In this document: positions 19,501 through 26,311 of the stretch, piece after piece
How the letters are laid out: each line of letters begins with the position of its first letter
How positions within the stretch are numbered: position 1 is the first letter of the stretch
DNA from: a virus
Direction: 5' to 3' (one strand)
IMG/VR virus record: IMGVR_UViG_3300031658_000030
Location: 1-39,381 of that record
DNA: 39,381 nucleotides
Translations under genes and position numbers: made by a program
The notes under the pieces: model-generated
The model's input: only the letters and a program-made list of their open reading frames with translations
Databases searched by the model: none
Told to the model about the DNA's origin: nothing

Positions 19501-19683
19501 AAGAGTAGCAGTGCCAAATTTATTAAGCGGGACTATGGTATGGCTATCTCTAGGGCTAAAAAAGCGGAGTATAGGAAAGGCACCCCAGACTACGCTGGCC
19601 TACGTGAAGAATTAGCCGACCTCAGAAAAAGACGGCGAGATGAACTGGACGAGCTTTTCGGCAGAGAAAGAGAAGACGACTAA
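13528..19683 (+). CDS. Giant internal virion (DNA-ejection) protein, 2051 aa, with HEILH zincin-like motif
   Basis: The start overlaps the transglycosylase stop (TAATG). The N-terminal part has Gly/Ala hydrophobic segments (about 132-170) suited to membrane insertion. Next is a long charged, Gln- and Glu-rich helical region (about 300-560) with a duplicated DPVTGADPV segment. A zincin-like motif HEILH lies at 921-925 (VALHEILHAILQGYV), followed by further helical domains. Near the C-terminus are MPFASWTYAVVPVLTKIAL and an amphipathic region typical of ejection or polyvalent proteins. Its size and position after gp13-, gp14- and gp15-like genes match a T7 gp16-type protein that enters the host with the DNA. 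A protease function is inference from the HExxH motif; no third zinc ligand was identified with confidence. It ends tail-to-tail with the minus-strand HNH gene. Confidence 0.8.
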   Translation: MPIYNLEGLRESAGNPDVSDEVLVSTYAQATGQNMSEVASYLGMDTGIDGGAFSTGLAAGSDQIQGLGYGALAAGADALGFDGAKDYLNEQVETQNIQAQLSNNPDIAQRVEDIDGVGSAFSFGVNQVAKQVPIMGSIVGAGLVTGGLGAGAAVGALGAGYGIGVGSLYNESVEGGNPDAETSFIKAVPYAAAEALVPLGIGKMLRGAFKGKSSTVAAGADEQVDLMSSLVNDPSKLRRVGKAAGTGTVAETITELGQTELEISMRDDLSDEEKGSRRLNAAVTGGLVGGTFSGGAAALTPKRKPAVDETLDIDPEATNDNAEREAAEAEAEGVPTTTATENEAGELDLAPNTGQDQAAEDVEAAEAAAVAEAQEQREVEKEKVRRELEVQVGGSLNRQQQKEKTGEIENLKYDLEQAKQAPPVLTGKGTKKQQKAAGVSAKKSIIEGIEGQIAALEEQLAANDTANTAGIDLARLNNEDVLPSEYKAEQERQQQEAVEAARVAAEQQKQQQQQQESEPISDPVTGADPVVEGDPVTGADPVAGTGPIDVTGQEQEGSPEEQGQTTDEVVFNETEIASIVEKSEAQAAAEVKRSGKLKSEVTSAEGKAEGRVTKSQSFLAAVARHLRSPTKGGFNRMYKANPEGEGGVIVDEEGTAANSQEIDNIRAAYHNILKLGSIFLNDGKQLPKKEDDDSAAASAEIRSEQMPALVQAVEEFIELVGGEANANAIMAVIKGAKESRGGKDSTSNRSVFSYANTLFGRGKADLTTREGFATKADTIVSSLFAAYKDGRLNENFDIAPQGRVVRPNDKQQSKPTGAQTHKSLKDAYKDGYVPNGNRNLKKANYKGLLGVMNRAADSGTATVTSRMLRKLLDRVIKSQRAAGVAETKVVFDTKKGAKPSYDPNTDTITFPELVSAEVALHEILHAILQGYVYTNFGKNNAAGAAIKVLVKNVEKVINTDITKVNGLTDQQRLEAVEVQNILKDLRDSGQDNDQGMKNAVLELISYGNTLYSFKLMLNNLPAPKTKTANKWRLDVKAVWQGIIGVLRQVLPQVEGVGESSASQVLDATIALLQEAHDNPTQSVPLPGTVLKADVTSESVAAKTDRDMRGFGKGTTYGITKFLFDFVNGMLPEGTPAKYQAKIKETLVDFTKKNPNIEKMVRYMNGQLAFGMKLKQVFETFKTDKHTIVQLAELVSSKLKVLIETDMDSAQAYLDYLDGNKNALDNVTGGKLMAARADNLLESLREKTNALPESMQNFFSGKFTENLIFVESDADIGSSSPGKRKLTTIVGEDRKKDEENLTDEWVYSSEVQDADGSVPEGTPLNTGAEYYRVVKMDENGKPMPDKHQGYVRRDIAEQFGGETVLDADGESFAIYKNGGLWKADDSKGDGTVTFTTNKTVAQALKDAKTLQEKILAADSIGVALLNTANTIGTYYASARFFKGLWETGRVNGEIDLDAEERGEVAIAWSSLEELNSYLQASAERDEVPFTPVPADRVQKTKDLKSVATSSKLRITSSYVQMPDTQAMKDQGIPVEVWGDISGKIVTGPVYAAMKDMASREQLFSSSFGKRYSSVLRQFKLSKTTRNPGTHMTNAISNLSLMMAHGISFGTVRYAAEILYLAARNPDKLTDAQIEFLTKFEAYGSLLGNFSATEVSHNVAERMAKDMTDQNEGDLATKTLTMLGIEGGHIENVLRKAGRKAGRADKMFLDIYAAEDNVFRLAAFLHSAGKSQEINSGGSTDITSDMNLTDAQWDEAGKFGREAFLNYDIDSAALNMARQSVMPFASWTYAVVPVLTKIALTKPWMLANVLASYAMVDAFASMLAGEDDEDRKKMGEMYQERLFGSFGPHTMIRIPFLGSDKDPVYWKMGDYIPLVSTGRGVPGGTFGYDNWPGGLAPSGPFVIAASMALSVDAFTGRKTSDPTDTGMDTTMRNVGMVFDMFMPPALSNRNWEKTMKWFDDTKDFTGEPMDGMFAARAFGFKFYNPTTDKERQIKSSSAKFIKRDYGMAISRAKKAEYRKGTPDYAGLREELADLRKRRRDELDELFGREREDD
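15091..15154 (+). repeat. 28-bp direct repeat within the giant virion gene
   Basis: An identical 28-bp sequence occurs at 15091-15118 and 15127-15154, separated by 8 bp (period 36, in frame). It encodes DPVTGADPV twice in a low-complexity acidic linker following a poly-Gln tract (CAGCAG repeats around 15055-15070). This looks like a recent in-frame duplication of a linker. Confidence 0.85.
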
Positions 19684-19958
19684 GCATTTCTAGTTTGCTT
19701 CATGCGAGCAGTTTTTGTCCGAGCAAAAGAGCGGTTAGTGCCTTTAGCGACTACTCTTAGGTTCGCTACGTCACGTTTAGCCCCACCCATAGCCATCGGA
19801 GTGCTGTGGTCTACATCCATGCCGTCGCCCTTACTTACTCTCCCAGCCTTAGCCATCATGGCGCGGGTACTGTTGCGGGCGGCGCGGTTCTTCTTTTGCT
19901 TAGGCTTACTGTGGTAGTTATCATATTCTTTGCGGTAGTTACGATTCTTCGACGGCAT
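19680..19958 (-). CDS. Small HNH-type nuclease
   Basis: The start at 19958 (MPSKNRNYRK) was chosen because GGGAGGG lies 7 nt upstream; the longer frame has no such site. The 92-aa product is strongly basic and has MDVDHSTPMAMGG, then NLRVV and NRSF. This is the D-H...P...GG...NL...N pattern of the HNH core (H51, N67, N75) found in small phage nucleases. It could nick or cut DNA during packaging or replication. A homing role is possible but no intron is seen. It overlaps the primase-helicase gene by 20 nt, and its stop overlaps the convergent giant virion gene by 4 nt, so it is the last gene of the minus-strand block. Confidence 0.72.
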   Translation of the reverse strand: MPSKNRNYRKEYDNYHSKPKQKKNRAARNSTRAMMAKAGRVSKGDGMDVDHSTPMAMGGAKRDVANLRVVAKGTNRSFARTKTARMKQTRNA

Positions 19959-22896
19959 TTGTTGGCCCTCCCAGTATAGCCTCAAGTATTTTGCTGTGCT
20001 TTATAGCCTCAGTGCCAGCCAGCCCATCTATGTATCTCTGGTGCGTAAGGTCTACCACTAAGCAGTAGGCTTGTCCGGGGTTTCTTCCGGGGCACCCTTT
20101 ATACATGGTCACACGTTCGCGCGGGTTAAGTAAAGCGCCCATTTCTGACAGCTCGTTCGTTACCCTAGACAAGCCGTCCTTCTGCCTACCTAGCCACGCC
20201 TTTAAGGCTTTTTGATTTATAGCTATGTAGCTGCCCTTACATATCTTGTCGCCATCCTGCACTACCTTTATACGAACATTGGCTATTTCAGTCTGTCGCC
20301 CTTGGACAAGATTCTCTTTAGACGCGCTGCTCACATCAGCAGTAAACACCAGAGTCTTATCATTCTGCTCAGACAAGAACTGCCCTATTATATCTAGCGC
20401 ATCGCTCCGCTGCGAGTCAGCTTCTTGGTGCGTATCTTGCAGGTGGGAGATTAAGTCTAGTACCGCCTGATCTTCGTCAAAGCTAATAAGCCCCAAGTGC
20501 TTGGCTACCTTGCACATCATCCAGCCAGAAATAATCATAGGCTCGGCGTACTTATCTACTTCTTTAAACACCCTGCCAAACTTCTGGTGAAACTTGTCGC
20601 GGTTCCCGTGCCACAGCTTAGCGTCACCGCCGCTTCTAATTACAGCGTCAACTAGTTCTGGGTAAGCCCAGCCATAGTTAGCTGAAATATCGTCAAAGAA
20701 CCTATCGGACGGGCTGATACCGTCCTCACCTTTCTGTACCAGCCGCCTATCGTCATGCACTATCTCTAAACAACGTGCCCGTAGCGCGCTGTCATTAGAC
20801 TGTACGATGTCGAATTGCTGCGTTAGGGATACGTTGGTAGTTACGAATGTCGGGCCTGTCCAGCGCACAGGGTCGCGTAGATCACGGGTCTGAGTCATAG
20901 AGTTCTTCTCTACGCCAGAGCTAAAATCATACGTCATATCCACAGCTTTCTGCGGCTCAATAGTTGTAAGCTCATCTATAGTACAAGGCAATTGGTTGAG
21001 TATTCCCCGTATCTTATACATGGCGTTTGCTGTATCTCGGTGCTGCATAAGGAGTTCTTTGGGGTGGCCGAACATACTGTTTATGGCGTACAACGCGAGA
21101 GTCTTACCTGTTGTCGTCTTGTGAGAGTATATAGACACCAGCCCAGTGCTGTTACCAGCCGCACGGCTTAGCACACTGCCCATAGACAGCAGCATAACCA
21201 TGCGGAGCATCTTGGCGTCGTCCCTGTTGAGGATTTTCATAGCCTCAACCCAGCCCTCCCGTGACCCCTTGCGACCAATGATACTGTCGAATCGTTTGGC
21301 ACCGCCGCTTAGCCTTCGGGGGATGCCACCAGACGGGCCACCTATAACTAGTTTACCACATAAGAAAGAATCGTCGTCTTGCCAACCAAAATACTGGTAA
21401 TCAACGCCTGATTGGTTAGCTGCTTGCACTTTTGATAAGTAATCCATCAAAAAGTCCTTTATGTTGTTCATCTGCGCTGGGCTTCGCCCATCAAATATCT
21501 GCCTGTGCAGCAGGAAACCCTGTATTTTTGTAAGAGTTAGCACATCCGCATCGTGATCTTCTTCCTGCCAACCGTCTTTGGGGTATTTAATTGCAAGAGT
21601 AAACTGTGACTTCCCATCAAAGTGGTTTTTAAACGTATTAGTAATGTGCATCTGGTAATTAGTTATCAGCTTCCAAGACTTGCTATCCAGCACAGTGCCG
21701 TCGTCAGCCTCGACTTGCTCGACAATTTCTTTGTATATCTTGTTGTCCCTTACTACATAACTTTCAGGTAACTCAATCTCTAATTCTTCGCCTTCTTCGT
21801 TCTCAACGGTAACAGAAGTCTGCGCGCTAAGCTGGGCGGGGCTTGTTATGTTGCCCTTGTAAGGACATTGTTCGCAGCCAGAAGGGCAGTGTTGCTCAAA
21901 AGACTTGCATGTGGGCGGCCCAGTACCTGAGTAACCCTCCATCTTCTCAATACTCGCTGCCATATCAAAGTCAGGGTGGTCGCCCGCCATAGCTATGATA
22001 GATGCTTCAGGGTCTACGGTAAAACTAGCGAACCCCATGGTGGCACGCCACAGCGGTTCTTCTATTTGTTGCCCCGCTGCGTCAGTAAACCCACCACTTG
22101 CTATGATAGAGCTTAGCTGGTGGCAACTTGCGGCGACCAATGATAGTTCCACGTCGTTGTTAGAACCAAGTATAGCGTCAGCTACAGATGACAGCTTGCC
22201 CGCTGCTTTTTTCTTAGGGGCTAGGTCTATCCACGGATTTAGAATACCTGTCAGGAATGCTACGTCAAAATTTTCATCGGAGTCGTACATTACCTTAACG
22301 TCTAGCCAAGGTGTCTGCTTCTTATGGTGTGTACCTACAGGGCGAAGCACCATAGAGGGGTCTTTGATCTTACTTGTGTCGAACGTAAGGTCATTCGCCA
22401 GCAGTGCCGCGCACAACGCATCGGACAGCATAGTCCACGTTTCAACACCAATTTCTTCTTCTAGGGGCCAGTAAGCATGTAGCCCTTTACCTGACGATAC
22501 TAATAGCGGCATAGGCATTTTGATCGCGCTGAGTGCCGCGCTTAGGGCTACCCACCCTTCTTTCTGTGTGTCGTGCTTTCCATCCCCTATGTCTAGGTCT
22601 AAACATAGCGTCCTAAATTTGGTAGCGTATTCCTGCTTTCGTTTCCACTTAGTCTTGCCGTCTTTCTCGAAACTATGCCCTGCAAATGAACCTATAGAAA
22701 AGTAAACTGTTGTGTTGGGTTCCGCATCCCACTTACTTATCGCTGCTACCGCCTTATCTATATCGCTGTAACTAAATGACCCTCTGTTCCAGAATATGCC
22801 TCTAGGTGTTTGCCCTGACGGGTCTGGCCTGTGGGTACTAATAACTAAGTGATCGGTCTTGGCATGTACTCGGTCTAAAAATTCTCTGGTGTCCAC
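19939..22896 (-). CDS. Primase-helicase (AEP-like primase fused to P-loop helicase)
   Basis: This 985-aa protein starts at GTG, with GAGG 6 nt upstream. The N-terminal ~200 residues resemble an archaeo-eukaryotic-type primase: TLCLDLDIGDG with D100 and D102, SSGKGLHAYW with H140, and DPSMVLRPVGTHHKK (179-193). A Cys cluster follows in the middle (HCPSGCEQCPYKG). The C-terminal half is a DUF927-like superfamily 3/AAA+ type helicase with Walker A SHKTTTGKT (K598), Walker B-like LPCTIDELTT and a sensor region TFVTTNVSL. It would synthesise primers and unwind DNA at the phage fork. It lies downstream of the SSB-like gene after two hairpins. Confidence 0.85.
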   Translation of the reverse strand: MDTREFLDRVHAKTDHLVISTHRPDPSGQTPRGIFWNRGSFSYSDIDKAVAAISKWDAEPNTTVYFSIGSFAGHSFEKDGKTKWKRKQEYATKFRTLCLDLDIGDGKHDTQKEGWVALSAALSAIKMPMPLLVSSGKGLHAYWPLEEEIGVETWTMLSDALCAALLANDLTFDTSKIKDPSMVLRPVGTHHKKQTPWLDVKVMYDSDENFDVAFLTGILNPWIDLAPKKKAAGKLSSVADAILGSNNDVELSLVAASCHQLSSIIASGGFTDAAGQQIEEPLWRATMGFASFTVDPEASIIAMAGDHPDFDMAASIEKMEGYSGTGPPTCKSFEQHCPSGCEQCPYKGNITSPAQLSAQTSVTVENEEGEELEIELPESYVVRDNKIYKEIVEQVEADDGTVLDSKSWKLITNYQMHITNTFKNHFDGKSQFTLAIKYPKDGWQEEDHDADVLTLTKIQGFLLHRQIFDGRSPAQMNNIKDFLMDYLSKVQAANQSGVDYQYFGWQDDDSFLCGKLVIGGPSGGIPRRLSGGAKRFDSIIGRKGSREGWVEAMKILNRDDAKMLRMVMLLSMGSVLSRAAGNSTGLVSIYSHKTTTGKTLALYAINSMFGHPKELLMQHRDTANAMYKIRGILNQLPCTIDELTTIEPQKAVDMTYDFSSGVEKNSMTQTRDLRDPVRWTGPTFVTTNVSLTQQFDIVQSNDSALRARCLEIVHDDRRLVQKGEDGISPSDRFFDDISANYGWAYPELVDAVIRSGGDAKLWHGNRDKFHQKFGRVFKEVDKYAEPMIISGWMMCKVAKHLGLISFDEDQAVLDLISHLQDTHQEADSQRSDALDIIGQFLSEQNDKTLVFTADVSSASKENLVQGRQTEIANVRIKVVQDGDKICKGSYIAINQKALKAWLGRQKDGLSRVTNELSEMGALLNPRERVTMYKGCPGRNPGQAYCLVVDLTHQRYIDGLAGTEAIKHSKILEAILGGPTNAVEES

Positions 22897-22917
22897 GTTT
22901 TACCTCGCTTTATTATG

Positions 22918-22937
22918 CCCCCCACACTTGTGGGGGG
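22918..22937 (-). other. GC-rich hairpin upstream of primase-helicase
   Basis: CCCCCCAC (22918-22925) and GTGGGGGG (22930-22937) form a perfect 8-bp stem with a 4-nt loop, in the 64-nt gap before the primase start. In minus-strand RNA it is followed by CAUAAUAAAGCGAGG, with no U-run, so it is not a classical terminator. It could stabilise the downstream message or act as a pause. Confidence 0.6.
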
Positions 22938-22947
22938 ATATTATACC

Positions 22948-22963
22948 TAGGGTAGACGCCCTA
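22948..22963. other. Inverted repeat overlapping the SSB-like stop codon
   Basis: TAGGG (22948-22952) and CCCTA (22959-22963) flank a 6-nt loop. The right arm contains the TAG stop of the SSB-like gene. A TATAAT hexamer on the minus strand sits between this repeat and the next hairpin (22940-22945), with a TTGACT 20 nt upstream of it, which is too far for a good sigma70 promoter. It may be a weak internal promoter or only a structured intergenic region. Confidence 0.4.
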
Positions 22964-23857
22964 TGAGTCAAACAACGCTGCTATGTTAGCCGCCAAGTCG
23001 TCAGAGGCTTTTACAGGTTCAACCTGCGGCTTCTTCTTCTTAGGTGGCTTGGCTGGAGCGGCGGCTAGTTCTTCCTCCTCCTCATAAGCGTCATCAACTG
23101 GCGCTTTCTCCTCAATTGCAGGTGCTGCCGAGGTAGGAGCAGCTAGAGTAGCACTAGGTTGCATCTGGCGGGTAGCAACTTTCACAGAATCGTGGTGAGA
23201 AATCTCATCCACCAATTCGATCACCCGCTCAGGCACATAACCTTTATGCTTAAACACTATCTTAGGATAGCTAGCTTCCTCATCAAAGCCTAACTCAGTA
23301 ACTACTTCTTCAGGAGACAGGCCATAAGTGCCCAACTCTTTGAAGTACTCGCGTAGTGACTTCATGCCCGACACAGGCACAGTCAGTCCATACACCTTAC
23401 TGGGGTCTGCGGCAGCCACAACAGCCATGTGCCGCTGGTCAGCACACATCTTAGACTTGGCACCAGAAGGCAATATTTTGGAACCTAGCGCGTTGTGTGG
23501 GCAAGCTGCGCACGCCTTAGCTACTGGTGACTCCACACTATCGTCAGGCTTTAGGCCATCACTTGATGCACAAGCTGGGGCTGCGTTCTCCCCCTGTACA
23601 TACTGCCCTGCGTAGAAAATCTTGGACACGCGGGGATTAGCGCCGACGATAACTACGTCTAGCACTGGGCCTATAACGGTCTCCACTCCCCCCTCAGTCA
23701 GACGATAACGGCTAGAGCGAGTGCTGATTCGCGGAAACCCACCACCATCACTCCCTACAATTGCATCTGCTACGGCAGACTTTTTACCCGACTCTTGACG
23801 AGTACGGATGCGGTCAGCGATATGTGCTGGTACGTTTTTAGTAAGTGCATTTGACAT
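22961..23857 (-). CDS. Putative single-stranded DNA-binding protein
   Basis: This 298-aa protein has a beta-rich core with four cysteines in a zinc-cluster arrangement (C96, C116, C119, C138: PACASSD, KACAACPHN, KMCADQRHM). A Pro/Ala-rich linker and a low-complexity acidic/basic region (YEEEEELAAAPAKPPKKKK) follow, and it ends in an acidic tail finishing DDLAANIAALFDS. A conserved core with an acidic C-terminus is typical of phage SSBs that recruit polymerase or helicase. It lies directly upstream of the primase-helicase and has GAGAGAG before the ATG. I assign SSB from architecture and context rather than a named family. Confidence 0.6.
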   Translation of the reverse strand: MSNALTKNVPAHIADRIRTRQESGKKSAVADAIVGSDGGGFPRISTRSSRYRLTEGGVETVIGPVLDVVIVGANPRVSKIFYAGQYVQGENAAPACASSDGLKPDDSVESPVAKACAACPHNALGSKILPSGAKSKMCADQRHMAVVAAADPSKVYGLTVPVSGMKSLREYFKELGTYGLSPEEVVTELGFDEEASYPKIVFKHKGYVPERVIELVDEISHHDSVKVATRQMQPSATLAAPTSAAPAIEEKAPVDDAYEEEEELAAAPAKPPKKKKPQVEPVKASDDLAANIAALFDS

Positions 23858-23860
23858 AAT

Positions 23861-24253
23861 CTAGCTCTCTCTTTGGTTGCGACGAAAATTAAAGACACGA
23901 ATGGTGCTGTAGTTTAGCCCCGGTGGTACTTCATTGTGGGACTCTAAGTAGCTGCGAACAGCCGTTTTAGACGCGCGCGACTCAACTAAGTCCCAAGCGT
24001 CATGCTCTTTACAGAAGGAAAAGAAGTCCTCACGGGAAGCAACAGTCGCAGACTGGTGCGTTGCCCAATAAGCTGTCCCGAACGGAGTCTTGATTGATTC
24101 AAGTCCATCCTCCTGTGCGCGGGCCGTAAACCAGTTTTCAAGAGCAACTAATTTCTCCTTTAGGCCAGCCTTGGCAGCTTTGTATTCTCGATCAAGAGAG
24201 TCTATTTCACCGCGTACTAGCGTGTAGCGTTCCGCTGCTTGTTCATAGTTCAT
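23861..24253 (-). CDS. Conserved phage replication-region protein, 130 aa
   Basis: The N-terminal half is a coiled coil (ERYTLVRGEIDSLDREYKAA through NWFTARAQEDG). It is followed by SIKTPFGTAYWATHQSATV and a compact C-terminal part (SKTAVRSYLESHNEVPPGLN, then YSTIRVFNFRR). From memory this layout is common among unnamed proteins encoded beside phage replication genes. A role as accessory to the neighbouring SSB-like protein or helicase is plausible. One copy of the 16-bp palindrome ends 11 nt before its ATG and abuts the AAGGA ribosome binding site. Confidence 0.65.
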   Translation of the reverse strand: MNYEQAAERYTLVRGEIDSLDREYKAAKAGLKEKLVALENWFTARAQEDGLESIKTPFGTAYWATHQSATVASREDFFSFCKEHDAWDLVESRASKTAVRSYLESHNEVPPGLNYSTIRVFNFRRNQRES

Positions 24254-24264
24254 AAGTAAGTCCT

Positions 24265-24280
24265 TAATCCCATGGGATTA
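24265..24280. repeat. Palindrome copy 1 (TAATCCCATGGGATTA)
   Basis: Perfect 16-bp palindrome between the SNF2-type helicase stop and the 130-aa gene. Reading on the minus strand it is followed directly by AGGACTTACTT and then ATG, so it touches the ribosome binding site. Confidence 0.95.
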
Positions 24281-24292
24281 GTAGTTAGTAAA

Positions 24293-25849
24293 TCAGTAAT
24301 CGTCGTCGGAATTTACGCCGTTGACTAGGTCAAGAAACGCAGCTAAGACATTCTGCTTTTGTCGTAATCGACGGTACAGCTCGGCCTCAAACTTCGTCGC
24401 CAGTATGTGCCATACAGTAGTCTTGCCTTCCGTGCTAATTCTACGTATGCGCGCATTTGCTTGCTCATATTGCTCTAATGAGTAAATCGGTGCGTACCAG
24501 ATAATGTCTTTCGCGGCAGTGAGCGTAAGTCCGTGCGCTGCTACCTTGGGGTGCGCCAACAATATAGTAGGCTTATCCGTGTGCTGAAAGTCATTAAATA
24601 TCTGGTCGCGTTCTTTGCCTTTAACGTCCCCGTTAACCAGAGCGAGGTCGTAGCCATCTTTAGTAAGTGAATCACGGAGCCAGTACTGTACCCCTTTCAA
24701 CGGCACAAATATAATAACTTTGCCGCCAATCTCGTCAATCAATTCAGTGAGTAGATTATACCTGAACTTAGCATCTAAGCAAATAGAATCAGTCTCCGAG
24801 TACACCACGCCGCAACAAATCTGTAGCAGCTTGGATAGCATAACTGCCGTGTTCGCTGCGGTTACTTGCCCACCTGCGAAAGTAGTTACAGCCTTAGTCT
24901 GCATTTCTTTAAATGCCAACTTTTGTTCAGCGGTTAACTCACATTTTCGATTAACAAAATTAGTATCAGGTAAATCCTTACACTCATCTAGTGAGTACCT
25001 AATGGAAGGCTGCAATACCTCCTTGCATGTCTCCAATGCTGTTGGTCTGGGCAGCCAACGAAACTGAGATACCTTTTGCATCACGGTCTCTTTAAATGCT
25101 GTATAGCTCTTGGATACATTCTTAGACTCGACTAGTCTAGCTAAAGCCCAAGCATCTGCTGGGGTCTGCGATATTGGAGTACCCGTTAGCAGCCACACCC
25201 AAGGCTTGTGTTTCTTAGCCCAGTTAAAAAATGTCTTAAACCTGCGCGACCTAGGCGACTTTAAGGCAGTAGCCTCATCATAAATAACTACGTCAAAGTC
25301 ATTTAGTTCTGCGCTAAGGTTAGTGAACCCGTCATGGTTAATGATTACATACTGCACCCCGGGGGTATCCAATAACCTCAGTCGTTTCTCTCTAGCACCT
25401 GTACATATAACAAACGTCCTATGCGGCATGTGCTGCTTAATCTCTCTACCCCATACTTCTTTAAGCGTAGACAGGGGCGCAATAATCAAAACCTTCTTAG
25501 CCTCTTTAGAAGTAAGTAGGAAGTCGGCAGCCCATAGCGCACTTATAGTCTTACCTGTCCCCGGAGCGTTTAAGCATAGCGCCCTCTTGTTTACAGAAAG
25601 GAACTCAGCAGTACCAAGCTGATGTTGCATCGGCTTAAATCTAGCAGGGAAATCATAGTAGTAGTGTATGGGGGCGGGTATGGATATGCCCATGTTCCTT
25701 AGAACCATAAACTCCTGCACGCCATGTGGCACTACTACTAAGTCTTTGCCGTCTTTAGTGATTCGCTTAGAGTGGGGTATCACTTCAGCGATCACGTCGT
25801 TAGCAGACGTATCAAGTACTACTTTCTTTTGTTCTTTAATTATGAGCAT
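24293..25849 (-). CDS. SNF2/DEAD-type superfamily 2 helicase
   Basis: This 518-aa protein has a full SF2 core: FKPMQHQLGTAEFL (Q-motif-like), Walker A NAPGTGKT (94-101), LIIAPLSTLKEVW (motif Ia), DEAT (191-194), LLTGTPIS (motif III, ~221-227), then GKVIIFVPLKGVQYWL and a C-terminal motif VI-like QANARIRRISTEGK. This is the pattern of phage SNF2-like DNA translocases near replication genes. It would remodel or unwind DNA during replication or recombination. Its start overlaps the VRR-NUC stop by 10 nt, suggesting a coupled nuclease-helicase pair. Confidence 0.9.
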   Translation of the reverse strand: MLIIKEQKKVVLDTSANDVIAEVIPHSKRITKDGKDLVVVPHGVQEFMVLRNMGISIPAPIHYYYDFPARFKPMQHQLGTAEFLSVNKRALCLNAPGTGKTISALWAADFLLTSKEAKKVLIIAPLSTLKEVWGREIKQHMPHRTFVICTGAREKRLRLLDTPGVQYVIINHDGFTNLSAELNDFDVVIYDEATALKSPRSRRFKTFFNWAKKHKPWVWLLTGTPISQTPADAWALARLVESKNVSKSYTAFKETVMQKVSQFRWLPRPTALETCKEVLQPSIRYSLDECKDLPDTNFVNRKCELTAEQKLAFKEMQTKAVTTFAGGQVTAANTAVMLSKLLQICCGVVYSETDSICLDAKFRYNLLTELIDEIGGKVIIFVPLKGVQYWLRDSLTKDGYDLALVNGDVKGKERDQIFNDFQHTDKPTILLAHPKVAAHGLTLTAAKDIIWYAPIYSLEQYEQANARIRRISTEGKTTVWHILATKFEAELYRRLRQKQNVLAAFLDLVNGVNSDDDY

Positions 25850-26142
25850 AACGCCGCAAAGGCTCTAACCTCTGCCTCCCAATGCGACAGCGTTGTGTCC
25901 CTAACAATCCAGCACGTTGCGCCCTTCTGAACAATACTAACAACTTCGCGAGTCTGGTTAGCCGTCAAGTCACGACTGCCGAACTTAGTCTCTATACCAA
26001 AAAAGTACCCGTTTACATGCCCAATAAAGTCAGGTATTCCCGAACGACCATAGCCGTTAGCTGGCGGCATAAAGTAGTAGCATTTAGGCAATGAGTCTAA
26101 TACTTTACGCACTGCTTTTTTAACATCTGCTTCATTGTTCAT
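25840..26142 (-). CDS. VRR-NUC domain nuclease
   Basis: The start at 26142 (MNNEADVKKA) has AAGGAG 7 nt upstream. The 100-aa product is a stand-alone VRR-NUC: GYGRSGIPDFIGHVNGYFFG with D38, then GIETKFG with E51 and K53, and LTANQ with Q63. These are the D, E-x-K and Q residues of this PD-(D/E)XK branch. Stand-alone phage VRR-NUCs are expected to be structure-specific nucleases. Translation overlaps the 59-aa gene upstream and the SF2 helicase downstream. Confidence 0.88.
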   Translation of the reverse strand: MNNEADVKKAVRKVLDSLPKCYYFMPPANGYGRSGIPDFIGHVNGYFFGIETKFGSRDLTANQTREVVSIVQKGATCWIVRDTTLSHWEAEVRAFAALCS

Positions 26143-26311
26143 CCATGTACTCCTTAAATTCTTCATCGTTAAAGTTTAAGGCGTTCTGTAATAGCTCTCG
26201 CAGCCTAAGAATAGTTGCATCGCGTTCCTCTATTATCGGGCGCAATTTTTCTGCTACCCCCTGCGCGGCGGCCTTAGCTATGTTTTCTTCTACTTTCCAC
26301 TTCTGTGTCAT
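26132..26311 (-). CDS. Small helical protein, 59 aa
   Basis: A short gene between two nucleases. The start shares ATGA with the Cas4-like gene's stop and has AAGGAAG 8 nt upstream; its stop lies inside the VRR-NUC start region. The product (MTQKWKVEENIAKAAAQGVA, then EERDATILRLRELLQ) is a charged single long helix, likely a coiled coil. Function unknown; it may pair with one of the neighbouring nucleases. Confidence 0.7.
   Translation of the reverse strand: MTQKWKVEENIAKAAAQGVAEKLRPIIEERDATILRLRELLQNALNFNDEEFKEYMDEQ

Noticed and set aside
19660-19700. Bidirectional terminator at the convergent junction
   Set aside because: The two stop codons overlap and no stem with a U-run is visible on either strand.
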